The translations under genes were made by a program, and so were the position numbers. Below the pieces are notes generated by a model that was given only the letters and a program-made list of their open reading frames with translations, was not told the DNA's origin and searched no databases. A stretch of 64,000 nt of DNA from Trichaptum fuscoviolaceum (lineage: Eukaryota > Basidiomycota > Agaricomycetes > Hymenochaetales > Trichaptaceae), in assembly GCA_910574455.1 (NCBI GenBank), contig CAJSYZ010000004.1, positions 3,404,565 through 3,468,564 on the forward strand, read 5' to 3'. Of the stretch, positions 23,381-36,936 are shown one piece after another; the stretch's first letter is position 1, and every line of letters begins with the position of its first letter.

Positions 23381-24520
23381 CACCATACACGATCAGACCG
23401 AGGACGAACCTCCACAGAGTGCTGTCAGCAGAAGCACCAGTGTATCTCGGTCTATCTCGATGTCGACTCATAGCAGTCATTCGCATGCATGAGAAGCCTA
23501 CTCGCCAACGTTGGTGGCAAAAATTCGGACACCATCGGCAGGAACGGCATGCCAGCTCAAACACTTCAAATCAGGGCAAAAGTAGCCACCCTCCGTCTCA
23601 ATCTCCTTCACTGGCAATGAGATTGTTGGTGGAAGCAAACAAAAAACATATCATTCTAGGGTTAGGACAGCAAATCAAACTTCAAGAATTCTGGCTATCT
23701 CCACGTCGTCCAATCCTCCTTTTTTATACATTTGACGATAGTCTCCCCTTATATTGGGCAGAATATCGTGGGTTAGTAACTAACTACTGCTAACTAACTA
23801 CGAAAGCCTAAAAGTCAAAGTAAGTCTAAATCTCTGTCTGCATCAATCTAAATTGCTTACATTCGGCGAAGCCAGGGTAACATCGGTTGCATCGCGTCGC
23901 GACGCTTAGGCGCTCGTCGAAGCGCCGACTATGAAGAGACAAAGTAAGTCGAAATCTCTTTTTGCGCTTTCAATTGAAATGCTTACATTTAATGCGGGGG
24001 CCAGGTTAACGCGCGTCGATTGCGCCGCCTCGACGCTTAGGCGCTCGTCGAAGCGCCGGTTGCACATTGTCGCTCGAAGATTCTGTGAGGTATTTGTTAA
24101 TGAAATGTAAAGCTCAATGTAACCATTGTTACTTACCATAGTTTGGAATAGCCCGGGGGCAAAGACGACGCTGGCGCTTATCAAAGCGCCGCTTCTGGAC
24201 GTCGCTCGAAGGCTCTACTGTAACAAGAGGTAAGTCAATAACATGGTACACCTAAATGTAATAAGGGATGCTTACCATATAATCATGTAGACTAGGCCTC
24301 GAGGTCGAAGAGGAGTCGAAAGCAGTGGTGAAGGTCAGGGTAGGTCGACGGCGAGGGGGTTCAGAGTGGGGGTCGGCGGGGAAGGCCAATGCGACGGCGC
24401 AACAGCATAATGCAATCTACTGACTCGCTAACCTTTCCTCCCAGCCTTTATAGCGATTTTGCGTGGTCTGTGCGCACGACTCCCTTCCACTCTTGGTTAC
24501 CCACTCGCTTCGCTTCGCAA

Positions 24521-25697
24521 GCTCGCTCGGCGGACGAAATTACATATATACATTGTTGTTCCATCAAACTGTCTACTCGCTTGCGAAGCGCGCGCACGCA
24601 CCGGCCTAACACTTTGTTATCTTGTCAGGCCACCGCTTTACAGAAGACGTTGCTCGCGGGAATTCGATACATAGCTACAACGCTATCTGAGCTCCTCAAA
24701 AGCAGTGAAGACCTGAGCATGAAGAACTGGGCTTGCTCACGTCTGCACAGCAATCAAGACGCAAGGCCCGCTTTCCCCTCGGCGGACGAATACATTATTA
24801 TTACGGCTAGGAGAATACTCGCTTGCCAAGCGCGCGCGCGCGCCGCTGGGCACATTCATTGCCATTTTGTCAGGCTCGCACAACGCCGCTCGCCGGATTT
24901 CTTTACATACATACATTGCTTTGCAGAAGACATTGGTCGCGCGAATTCGATACATACCTACATCGCTATCTGGACCCCAAGTACTCGCTCTCTTTCACCA
25001 AACACAGAGCCAATGCTCTGCAGACGAAGAACTGGGCTTGCACCTTAATCAAGATGCAAGGTTACCGTTTGGCGGAGAAAATACATTTATGGTGCGCGTC
25101 TACCTAGGCCCGCGCTCACATCTGTCTGGTAAGCGAAAATCATTTCGCGTAGTGCTCTATTTCGTGTCCCCCGGAGGTTGCTCGCCGGTGTATCTTCTGC
25201 AGATACTGCTCAGTTGTTTAGAAATGCCTGTACATACATACTTATGAAAATAAAAGTCTTTCTACTGCACAGTATTGCACGAAGCTGCTCGCCGGAATCA
25301 TTTATATATATACATTGTGATCCTGCAAGTGCAGTACGCTCTACGGAGGAAATTAGTACATGACAGAGGCAAGCGAGCTTTGCTACGCGTGAACGTAAGG
25401 CTTTCATGCGTCCCCCGGGTCGCTCGCCAGCGGAATTTATATAGCTATATTGTCATTGTAGTATGGAATACATTTTATTACTGCAATCATGCCGCCTGCG
25501 GCTCTGTAGAGAGTTTGTCACTGCTTCGCGTGAAGCTGCTCGCCGGAAGAATTTACATATATACATTGTGATCTTGCAAGGATTCAAATGGACTGAAAGG
25601 CCATTTTAAACTTAAAATCAAGCTTCTATTGGCTGCATGGCATGCTCAGCATCCTGTGAAGCTGCTCGCCGGAAGAATTTACATATATACATTGCGA
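24521..25697. repeat. Motif A array, U3
   Basis: Same motif series as U1 (offset 14673). One extra T near 25514 lies in a spacer. Confidence 0.7.
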
Positions 25698-27775
25698 TGC
25701 TGCAGCAAAATGCAAAGGCAAAGATCTGAAATGAATTGATTACGTAAGCAACACCTGAAGTGCCGAAATGATGGCATCCAACCTTCGTTTGCTTCTACCA
25801 CCACCACCACTTACGGGTACCGCTTCTTCTGCAGAATTTGAGCCCTTTACATGCTACTGCGACTGAGAACAGTCTAAAACATGTAATATCTCATTGTTTC
25901 CGGTGTCTACTGCCTTGAGATATCTCTGCTGTCAGAATTCAATCAGTTGGCATGTCCATAGAATCTGGCCAGTTCTGCCGATTAGAGCAAGCGAAAACAA
26001 GCGATGCAATGTCCGGGGGCTCTGTTCAAATACTCCGATCTGCGTTCCTGGCGCCCGCCCGCATGCTAGCCGATTAATACAATTCTGCAACGACTTCCAA
26101 TCTCTTGCAGCCATTTGCCTCCTTTGAACATATCTGGCAACCTCAATGACTGAAATACTGTTCTTCTATCCTCTTGAATGGCTTGCGATTGCAGGGAATT
26201 AATATCTTAGTGGAAGGCTTTCACGGGGGAGAGAGGGTCATGTTTTGCCCCGATGTCTCCGGGTCTGGTTCTCCTGTCGGCTAATCTTCATTGTAATGCA
26301 TTGGCGGAGCAGAGGAGATGACAGGTTACATTCTAGTGGTTCCTGGCGCTCAGCTGAAACCGTCTCACGCAGCAAAGTATCCATCCTTGCACTCCTTCAA
26401 CATATGCAAGTACCACCTCTCCATTGATCTAAAATACTTCATTAACACAGATATCACAGCTACCAGCTTTTTCGGACAAGAAATCGGTGCATTCAGTGTC
26501 TCTGTGCGATGCAATGCACGGGCTCACCTGTCCGGCCTTACGTGCGTCCAATATGCGCGCATTCGGCTAGAATTTTCACCTAGGAACCTGGATCTTCGCC
26601 ATTTCTGATTGCTCCACATGCCTGGGAACACCTGAAGGCTTGGCGAGATTCTGACGGGCTTAAAAGACGTCGATTACCCGTCATTCCAGCCCCATCCGTG
26701 CGCACGGTCCCCTCCCCCTCTCTATGCTTCCTCTTTCTTCGTCATTCGGATGGCCCTCGTCGCCGTGTGGATTCGCCCTAGTCGTCGTAGATTGGACCTC
26801 TTCATTGCAACTGCGAGTCGGCGGGTTAGGGGGACGCCCCTATCCGCAGATTCAAAGGCACCCATGTCATAAGTTGATTATGTTGTCACCATTTCACTCT
26901 ATCTGACTTTTACTTGGTTAACAGCTTCGCTCTGAGGCTTGCTTCACATCGCTTCATTAAACAGTAAGCCCATTGGCTCTTGCTTGCATTGTTTCTAACA
27001 TGACTTTCTTCAGGTGTTAAATTTGGGTTGTTGGATAACTTGGGCTTGTCGGTTTTATTTGGGATTTGGGGGCTGTCACTTTATTTGGGATTTGGGGGCT
27101 GTCACTTTATTTGGGCTTCGGGGGCTATCATAATTTATTTTGTGCCTTCTAGGCAATTGCATGTACGTAGTTCGATTGTCTCTTTTGTATTCTGTCTTAC
27201 GTCTTTCACTAAGGAACCGAATGATGTCACACTTGGTGAGAATTTGTCTTTTGTCTCACGTTCACTCTGATGCAGATCTTTCCTCTTTTAATCCCCATTC
27301 CCTGACCTGACCTTGGTAAACGACGGAAAGCTAGCTCCGATGCGTGCCTTGGTTGGGTCTCTCGCCTTTTACAGCTCTTTTCAACTTGGACTCGACTGCG
27401 AGTACTTGCCGGATTGAATGCAACCGAATATAAGGGGAAATTATGATTGTACAGGTAAGGGGAACTTATGATCCTACGATGTATACCGTGACTGACTGCA
27501 TTTCCGAGGACCGATCACATTTATTTATTTCGCCAGGTAAGCGGTCTTCGCTACATATCATAGTTCTTTTACTAACTCAAACCAATACCATTTAACATTT
27601 AGGTCGGGGCCTTGAGCCATCTATCTTTGTTGTCTTTTGTGCATGTAATAGTTATCAATAATACAATGTTATGTTTATGAACTGCATCTGCGAATTTGTG
27701 TGTTTCCATGACAACGGCTGAAGCGCAGTCACAGCCAGTGGGTCTGTTGAACGCCGGATAGACGGACGTGAACTT

Positions 27776-28552
27776 GAATGCAGATAGATATGTGCGCATG
27801 GGTTAATCAAGTATTTGTACTGTAGGCTTTGAAGAATATCGTGGTCGAGTAGAAGTAAGAGTAGTGCGAGGCGGAACAGGGACGCGATGACTGATTGCTT
27901 GAGAGCCTGCGCATTGCGCGTGTTGTACTGTCTTCGTCAATAGCATCAGTGAATGCAGATAGACATTAAAGTAGTAGATTCGAGGTCAGTAGATGAAGCG
28001 AAAGAATGCAGGTAGACATGCGCCGGAGGTATTAGAATGACAGCCTCGACTGTATGCAGATAGACATGCGCGGCGCCGTAAAAGTGTAGAATGTGTATAG
28101 AGTCCTGGAATGCACAGTGAATGCAGATAGACATGCGTGCGATGATGGGGACAGCGAGTTGACTGGATAAGTAAAGTGAAAGTCAAACGCGAGTGAAGTG
28201 AATGCAAATAGACATGCGCGTGCGAGGACATCTTGCGAGTTTAGCGTCTACAGTGTAGCATAGTCGCATTGTTGTCAGTCGAATGGCCGTCGGCTGATTT
28301 GAACTGCGCAGTGAATGCAGATAGACATGCGCAAGAGAGAAAAGTGCGAGGCCGAACATGTGTGCGCTCAAAGGAAATCGGAGAGAACGAAAGTTGAAGT
28401 TGACGGGATTAAGTTGAGCATGTTGTACTGTGGAATGCAGACAGACATGCGCGCAAGGCTGGTACGACGGACCGGAATAGTGAGTTCGACACACAGATTA
28501 GTAGAAGTGGATTACAGATGTATAAGAAAGTTGAATGCAGATAGACATGCGA
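27776..28552. repeat. Motif B array, U3, nine copies
   Basis: Nine motif copies as in U1. The tenth is cut by the deletion junction at 28631-28633. Confidence 0.75.
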
Positions 28553-28694
28553 GGAGTAGCTGTTAAAGTGGGAACAATTACATTGAAATTTAATCAATAT
28601 GTGCGAAGCAAAGGAGCGCGAGGCTGAGCAGCTTGCGTGGTCTGTGCGCACGACTCCCTTCCACTCTTGGTTACCCACTCGCTTCGCTTCGCAA

Positions 28695-29869
28695 GCTCGC
28701 TCGGCGGACGAAATTACATATATACATTGTTGTTCCATCAAACTGTCTACTCGCTTGCGAAGCGCGCGCACGCACCGGCCTAACACTTTGTTATCTTGTC
28801 AGGCCACCGCTTTACAGAAGACGTTGCTCGCGGGAATTCGATACATAGCTACAACGCTATCTGAGCTCCTCAAAAGCAGTGAAGACCTGAGCATGAAGAA
28901 CTGGGCTTGCTCACGTCTGCACAGCAATCAAGACGCAAGGCCCGCTTTCCCCTCGGCGGACGAATACATTATTATTACGGCTAGGAGAATACTCGCTTGC
29001 CAAGCGCGCGCGCGCGCCGCTGGGCACATTCATTGCCATTTTGTCAGGCTCGCACAACGCCGCTCGCCGGATTTCTTTACATACATACTTGCTTTGCAGA
29101 AGACATTGGTCGCGCGAATTCGATACATACCTACATCGCTATCTGGACCCCAAGTACTCGCTCTCTTTCACCAAACACAGAGCCAATGCTCTGCAGACGA
29201 AGAACTGGGCTTGCACCTTAATCAAGATGCAAGGTTACCGTTTGGCGGAGAAAATACATTTATGGTGCGCGTCTACCTAGGCCCGCGCTCACATCTGTCT
29301 GGTAAGCGAAAATCATTTCGCGTAGTGCTCTATTTCGTGTCCCCCGGAGGTTGCTCGCCGGTGTATCTTCTGCAGATACTGCTCAGTTGTTTAGAAATGC
29401 CTGTACATACATACTTATGAAAATAAAAGTCTTTCTACTGCACAGTATTGCACGAAGCTGCTCGCCGGAATCATTTATATATATACATTGTGATCCTGCA
29501 AGTGCAGTACGCTCTACGGAGGAAATTAGTACATGACAGAGGCAAGCGAGCTTTGCTACGCGTGAACGTAAGGCTTTCATGCGTCCCCCGGGTCGCTCGC
29601 CAGCGGAATTTATATAGCTATATTGTCATTGTAGTATGGAATACATTTTATTACTGCAATCATGCCGCCTGCGGCTCTGTAGAGAGTTGTCACTGCTTCG
29701 CGTGAAGCTGCTCGCCGGAAGAATTTACATATATACATTGTGATCTTGCAAGGATTCAAATGGACTGAAAGGCCATTTTAAACTTAAAATCAAGCTTCTA
29801 TTGGCTGCATGGCATGCTCAGCATCCTGTGAAGCTGCTCGCCGGAAGAATTTACATATATACATTGCGA
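28695..29869. repeat. Motif A array, U4
   Basis: Same motif series. Two bases are lost near 29089 in the fourth copy. Confidence 0.7.
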
Positions 29870-31947
29870 TGCTGCAGCAAAATGCAAAGGCAAAGATCTG
29901 AAATGAATTGATTACGTAAGCAACACCTGAAGTGCCGAAATGATGGCATCCAACCTTCGTTTGCTTCTACCACCACCACCACTTACGGGTACCGCTTCTT
30001 CTGCAGAATTTGAGCCCTTTACATGCTACTGCGACTGAGAACAGTCTAAAACATGCAATATCTCATTGTTTCCGGTGTCTACTGCCTTGAGATATCTCTG
30101 CTGTCAGAATTCAATCAGTTGGCATGTCCATAGAATCTGGCCAGTTCTGCCGATTAGAGCAAGCGAAAACAAGCGATGCAATGTCCGGGGGCTCTGTTCA
30201 AATACTCCGATCTGCGTTCCTGGCGCCCGCCCGCATGCTAGCCGATTAATACAATTCTGCAACGACTTCCAATCTCTTGCAGCCATTTGCCTCCTCTGAA
30301 CATATCTGGCAACCTCAATGACTGAAATACTGTTCTTCTATCCTCTTGAATAGCTTGCGATTGCAGGGAATTAATATCTTAGTGGAAGGCTTTCACGGGG
30401 GAGAGAGGGTCATGTTTTGCCCCGATGTCTCCGGGTCTGGTTCTCCTGTCGGCTAATCTTCATTGTAATGCATTGGCGGAGCAGAGGAGATGACAGGTTA
30501 CATTCTAGTGGTTCCTGGCGCTCAGCTGAAACCGTCTCACGCAGCAAAGTATCCATCCTTGCACTCCTTCAACATATGCAAGTACCACCTCTCCATTGAT
30601 CTAAAATACTTCATTAACACAGATATCACAGCTACCAGCTTTTTCGGACAAGAAATCGGTGCATTCAGTGTCTCTGTGCGATGCAATGCACGGGCTCACC
30701 TGTCCGGCCTTACGTGCGTCCAATATGCACGCATTCGGCTAGAATTTTCACCTAGGAACCTGGATCTTCGCCATTTCTGATTGCTCCACATGCCTGGGAA
30801 CACCTGAAGGCTTGGCGAGATTCTGACGGGCTTAAAAGACGTCGATTACCCGTCATTCCAGCCCCATCCGTGCGCACGGTCCCCTCCCCCTCTCTATGCT
30901 TCCTCTTTCTTCGTCATTCGGATGGCCCTCGTCGCCGTGTGGATTCGCCCTAGTCGTCGTAGATTGGACCTCTTCATTGCAACTGCGAGTCGGCGGGTTA
31001 GGGGGACGCCCCTATCCGCAGATTCAAAGGCACCCATGTCATAAGTTGATTATGTTGTCACCATTTCACTCTATCTGACTTTTACTTGGTTAACAGCTTC
31101 GCTCTGAGGCTTGCTTCACATCGCTTCATTAAACAGTAAGCCCATTGGCTCTTGCTTGCATTGTTTCTAACATGACTTTCTTCAGGTGTTAAATTTGGGT
31201 TGTTGGATAACTTGGGCTTGTCGGTTTTATTTGGGATTTGGGGGCTGTCACTTTATTTGGGATTTGGGGGCTGTCACTTTATTTGGGCTTCGGGGGCTAT
31301 CATAATTTATTTTGTGCCTTCTAGGCAATTGCATGTACGTAGTTCGATTGTCTCTTTTGTATTCTGTCTTACGTCTTTCACTAGGGAACCGAATGATGTC
31401 ACACTTGGTGAGAATTTGTCTTTTGTCTCACGTTCACTCTGATACAGATCTTTCCTCTTTTAATCCCCATTCCCTGACCTGACCTTGGTAAACGACGGAA
31501 AGCTAGCTCCGATGCGTGCCTTGGTTGGGTCTCTCGCCTTTTACAGCTCTTTTCAACTTGGACTCGACTGCGAGTACTTGCCGGATTGAATGCAACCGAA
31601 TATAAGGGGAAATTATGATTGTACAGGTAAGGGGAACTTATGATCCTACGATGTATACCGTGACTGACTGCATTTCCGAGGACCGATCACATTTATTTAT
31701 TTCGCCAGGTAAGCGGTCTTCGCTACATATCATAGTTCTTTTACTAACTCAAACCAATACCATTTAACATTTAGGTCGGGGCCTTGAGCCATCTATCTTT
31801 GTTGTCTTTTGTGCATGTAATAGTTATCAATAATACAATGTTATGTTTATGAACTGCATCTGCGAATTTGTGTGTTTCCATGACAACGGCTGAAGCGCAG
31901 TCACAGCCAGTGGGTCTGTTGAACGCCGGATAGACGGACGTGAACTT

Positions 31948-32823
31948 GAATGCAGATAGATATGTGCGCATGGGTTAATCAAGTATTTGTACTGTAGGCT
32001 TTGAAGAATATCGTGGTCGAGTAGAAGTAAGAGTAGTGCGAGGCGGAACAGGGACGCGATGACTGATTGCTTGAGAGCCTGCGCATTGCGCGTGTTGTAC
32101 TGTCTTCGTCAATAGCATCAGTGAATGCAGATAGACATTAAAGTAGTAGATTCGAGGTCAGTAGATGAAGCGAAAGAATGCAGGTAGACATGCGCCGGAG
32201 GTATTAGAATGACAGCCTCGACTGTATGCAGATAGACATGCGCGGCGCCGTAAAAGTGTAGAATATGTATAGAGTCCTGGAATGCACAGTGAATGCAGAT
32301 AGACATGCGTGCGATGATGGGGACAGCGAGTTGACTGGATAAGTAAAGTGAAAGTCAAACCCGAGTGAAGTGAATGCAAATAGACATGCGCGTGCGAGGA
32401 GATCTTGCGAGTTTAGTGTCTACAGTGTAGCATAGTCGCATTGTTGTTAGTCGAATGGCTGTCGGCTGATTTGAACTGCGCAGTGAATGCAGATAGACAT
32501 GCGCAAGAGAGAAAAGTGCGAGGCCGAACATGTGTGCGCTCAACTTGAAAGGAAATCGGAGAGAACGAAAGTTGAAGTTGACGGGATTAAGTTGAGCATG
32601 TTGTACTGTGGAATGCAGACAGACATGCGCGCAAGGCTGGTACGACGGACCGGAATAGTGAGTTCGACACACAGATTAGTAGAAGTGGATTACAGATGTA
32701 TAAGAAAGTTGAATGCAGATAGACATGCGAGGAGTAGCTGTTAAAGTGAGAACAATTACATTGAAATTTAATCAATATGTGCGAAGCAAAGGAGCGCGAG
32801 GCTGAGCAGATAGACATGCGCGC
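31948..32823. repeat. Motif B array, U4
   Basis: Ten copies. The spacer after the seventh copy carries the U4/U5-specific 6-base gain. Confidence 0.75.
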
Positions 32824-33430
32824 GCGGAAATTCCGAGTCTGGCCGTCGAGAAAGTTGAAGTTGGCAGAGGCGAGGAGAGTCGCGCGCAGCCAATCAGCAT
32901 GCGCGCCGGGGCCGGATCGCGACCATCGCAGCGTCTGGACGGAGTGGAGCAACAATATTCTCGCTGGCAGTCTTTATCCGTGTCGCCGCTCTTCTTTCTC
33001 CATTCATTTCCCCACCCTTTCCCAGGTACATTTGAGACAAATTGTGCTCACATCTCAAAACAAGCTATCGACTTCAAATACAAATTTTTATCATCAAATG
33101 CCGCCTAGAGTACCTTTTCATCAAGAATATGCCTAGACCAATCTTTCAACTCGCCCATTCGTTGGTTGAAGCTCAAGACACGGGTTTTCTGAAATCTGAG
33201 TCCGGCGGCAGTCTCGAATTCTGCTCGGCGGGACGGGGAATGCCGGTTGAGAGCCCCTTGCTTAATTAGATTGAAGCAATATTTTGCTGCTTCCGACTTG
33301 AACACCATCACCATCATCTTAGGGGGAGGATGTCGTATGACTTACGCCGTCTTTTCTCCAGAATCCCCACCTTAACGCGACCGGTCGCGAACGAACGAAA
33401 CGACACGATTTAGAGACATCAAGCTGCACG

Positions 33431-34827
33431 ATGCGTTCAACGTCGCATCTCACTGGCACGTCGTCCACGTCGACAGTCAGACCCAAATCACCGAGGTCGA
33501 GTGCTCATACTCGAGCAGAGTCGCCGCTGCCGAAGAACAGCGTCCGTACCCATCTCGCAGACTTTCTGCCACTTCCGCGCCACGCACTCTTCCACGTCAA
33601 GGTCACGATCCACCAGCTCTGGAATGTTCCGTTTGTCAACGGTCGATACAGTGTGCGATGGAAGTTTCAGAATGTTCAGTCTGTGCGAGGGAATGGGCTG
33701 AAGGCGAAGATGAGAGCATCGGCGGCGGCGTCGGTGTCGAATTTGACGGCAAAGGGGAAGGGCCGGGTGGTGAGCGGCGAGAGCATGGAGAGCAACGGAA
33801 CCGGAAATGAGTCGCTATTTCCCTCAGAGGATTCATCAAGATCATCGGTCGTGAACGACGGAGCGTCGTCTACAAACCCCTCGCCACTGCTAAAGACAGC
33901 ATTCTTGCCTGACAACGGGGATGTGCTCGAGTTCTCACACGACTCCCGGGGGCGCACGGACTATGTCGATTTGAGAGACCATAACGTGAAATGGGGTCAG
34001 ACAATCAATGTTCTCGTTCAGATGGATGTGCACCGAGATACCAAAGAACTGCAGCCGAGCGAGCTCAAGCTCGTGGTCGAGCAAGTGAGTGTCTCAATGA
34101 CATTGTGCGTTGAACGGACTTCTTATTCGTGCAGCTTGTCATTCCCGGTGACCCAGATTCGCCTCAGACCCCACGCCTGGGTGCTGTGTACCTCAATCTG
34201 GCAGAGTACGCAGATGAGGGCCCCGTCACTCGCAGATATCTCCTCCGGCAAAGCAAGATAAACGCAACGCTGCAGCTCACCGTCGAGCTCACACATATCG
34301 ACGGCGAAAAGTCTTATAAATCTCCACCCCTAAGGAAGGGCGAAGTCATGGCGGGAGTTGCGACACTCCTTGAGAATAGCCCCTTCGGCTCCCTCCCTCG
34401 CCCGTCCTTCTCTCGCCAGGCATCGACCAGGCCTGCGTTCGGCCTAGAGAATCTACACCCGGCGGATCTCGACCGAGCTCCCCACGATCCCGCGCGCACA
34501 GTCCGAGTCCGGAATCACTACGAACGACAGACAACATCATTGAGGCGATCTTTAACCCTGTACCTACGAGCTCCACTACACCTTCGCCGTTTACATACTA
34601 TGTCCCGCCAAAACCTCGCCCTTTACCTGCGCTGGATCTTAGCACCATACACGATCAGACCGAGGACGAACCTCCACAGAGTGCTGTCAGCAGAAGCACC
34701 AGTGTATCTCGGTCTATCTCGATGTCGACTCATAGCAGTCATTCGCATGCATGAGAAGCCTACTCGCCAACGTTGGTGGCAAAAATTCGGACACCATCGG
34801 CAACAATTCAAATCAGGGCAAAAGTAG
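33431..34827 (+). pseudogene. NT-C2 domain protein, copy 4, frameshifted tail
   Basis: Exon 1 33431-34084 and intron 34085-34134 are normal. In exon 2 one G is missing near 34455 (CTACACCC versus CTGACACCC). After FGLENL the frame becomes HPADLDRAPHDPARTVRVRN and runs about 125 residues to a stop at 34827, replacing the Ser/Pro-rich tail by an Arg-rich one. The NT-C2 domain is kept. Exon 1 encodes the same protein as copy 1, with synonymous differences. Confidence 0.8.
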
Positions 34828-35761
34828 CCACCCTCCGTCTCAATCACGGAACAATCTGGCAATGAGATTGTTGGTGGAAGCAAACAAAAAACATATCATT
34901 CTAGGGTTAGGACAGCAAATCAAACTTCAAGAATTCTGGCTATCTCCACGTCGTCCAATCCTCCTTTTTTATAAATTTGACGATAGTCTCCCCTTGTATA
35001 GGGCAGAAAATCGTGGGTTAGTAACTAACTACTGCTAACTACGAAAGCCTAAAAGTCAAAGTAAGTCTAAATCTCTGTCTGCATCAATCTAAATTGCTTA
35101 CATTCGGCGAAGCCAGGGTAACATCGGTTGCATCGCGTCGCGACACTTAGGCGCTCGTCGAAGCGCCGACTATGAAGAGACAAAGTATGTCGAAATCTCT
35201 TTTTGCGCTTTCAATTGAAATGCTTACATTTAATGCGGGGGCCAGGTTAACGCGCGTCGATTGCGCCGCCTCGACGCTTAGGCGCTCGTCGAAGCGCCGG
35301 TTGCACATTGTCGCTCGAAGATTCTGTGAGGTATTTGTTAATGAAATGTAAAGCTCAATGTAACCATTGTTACTTACCATAGTTTGGAATAGCCCGGGGG
35401 CAAAGACGACGCTGGCGCTTATCAAAGCGCCGCTTCTGGACGTCGCTCGAAGGCTCTACTGTAACAAGAGGTAAGTCAATAACATGGTACACCTAAATGT
35501 AATAAGGGATGCTTACCATATAATCATGTAGACTAGGCCTCGAGGTCGAAGAGGAGTCGAAAGCAGTGGTGAAGGTCAGGGTAGGTCGACGGCGAGGGGG
35601 TTCAGAGTGGGGGTCGGCGGGGAAGGCCAATGCGACGGCGCAACAGCATAATGCAATCTACTGACTCGCTAACCTTTCCTCCCAGCCTTTATAGCGATTT
35701 TGCGTGGTCTGTGCGCACGACTCCCTTCCACTCTTGGTTACCCACTCGCTTCGCTTCGCAA

Positions 35762-36936
35762 GCTCGCTCGGCGGACGAAATTACATATATACATTGTTGT
35801 TCCATCAAACTGTCTACTCGCTTGCGAAGCGCGCGCACGCACCGGCCTAACACTTTGTTATCTTGTCAGGCCACCGCTTTACAGAAGACGTTGCTCGCGG
35901 GAATTCGATACATAGCTACAACGCTATCTGAGCTCCTCAAAAGCAGTGAAGACCTGAGCATGAAGAACTGGGCTTGCTCACGTCTGCACAGCAATCAAGA
36001 CGCAAGGCCCGCTTTCCCCTCGGCGGACGAATACATTATTATTACGGCTAGGAGAATACTCGCTTGCCAAGCGCGCGCGCGCGCCGCTGGGCACATTCAT
36101 TGCCATTTTGTCAGGCTCGCACAACGCCGCTCGCCGGATTTCTTTACATACATACATTGCTTTGCAGAAGACATTGGTCGCGCGAATTCGATACATACCT
36201 ACATCGCTATCTGGACCCCAAGTACTCGCTCTCTTTCACCAAACACAGAGCCAATGCTCTGCAGACGAAGAACTGGGCTTGCACCTTAATCAAGATGCAA
36301 GGTTACCGTTTGGCGGAGAAAATACATTTATGGTGCGCGTCTACCTAGGCCCGCGCTCACATCTGTCTGGTAAGCGAAAATCATTTCGCGTAGTGCTCTA
36401 TTTCATGTCCCCCGGAGGTTGCTCGCCGGTGTATCTTCTGCAGATACTGCTCAGTTGTTTAGAAATGCCTGTACATACATACTTATGAAAATAAAAGTAT
36501 TTCTACTGCACAGTATTGCACGAAGCTGCTCGCCGGAATCATTTATATATATACATTGTGATCCTGCAAGTGCAGTACGCTCTACGGAGGAAATTAGTAC
36601 ATGACAGAGGCAAGCGAGCTTTGCTACGCGTGAACGTAAGGCTTTCATGCGTCCCCCGGGTCGCTCGCCAGCGGAATTTATATAGCTATATTGTCATTGT
36701 AGTATGGAATACATTTTATTACTGCAATCATGCCGCCTGCGGCTCTGTAGAGAGTTGTCACTGCTTCGCGTGAAGCTGCTCGCCGGAAGAATTTACATAT
36801 ATACTTGTGATCTTGCAAGGATTCAAATGGACTGAAAGGCCATTTTAAACTTAAAATCAAGCTTCTATTGGCTGCATGGCATGCTCAGCATCCTGTGAAG
36901 CTGCTCGCCGGAAGAATTTACATATATACATTGCGA
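35762..36936. repeat. Motif A array, U5
   Basis: Same motif series; one copy near 36802 has lost two bases (ATATACTTG). Confidence 0.7.

Larger units (their letters stand above)
21643..28631 (+). repeat. Tandem amplicon unit U3, 3' end deleted
   Basis: Matches U1/U2 to GAGGCTGAGCAG at 28631, inside the last motif B copy. It then jumps, with one extra C, to TTGCGTGGTCTGTGCG, equivalent to U1 position 9786. The deletion removed the end of U3 and the first ~2.8 kb of the next unit, including its NT-C2 gene. Confidence 0.92.
28633..32975 (+). repeat. Tandem amplicon unit U4, 5' part deleted (no NT-C2 gene)
   Basis: Begins at the equivalent of U1 position 9786 and ends at TCTTT (32975), where it joins ATCCGTGTCGC, about 60 bases inside the next unit. 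It keeps motif A, the noncoding middle, the G-rich tract and motif B but has no NT-C2 gene. It shares variants with U5 that U1-U3 lack, for example a 6-base gain near 32541. Confidence 0.92.

Noticed and set aside
28599..29420. 273-codon fusion ORF across the U3/U4 junction
   Set aside because: It joins motif B text to motif A text created by the deletion; neither side is coding.
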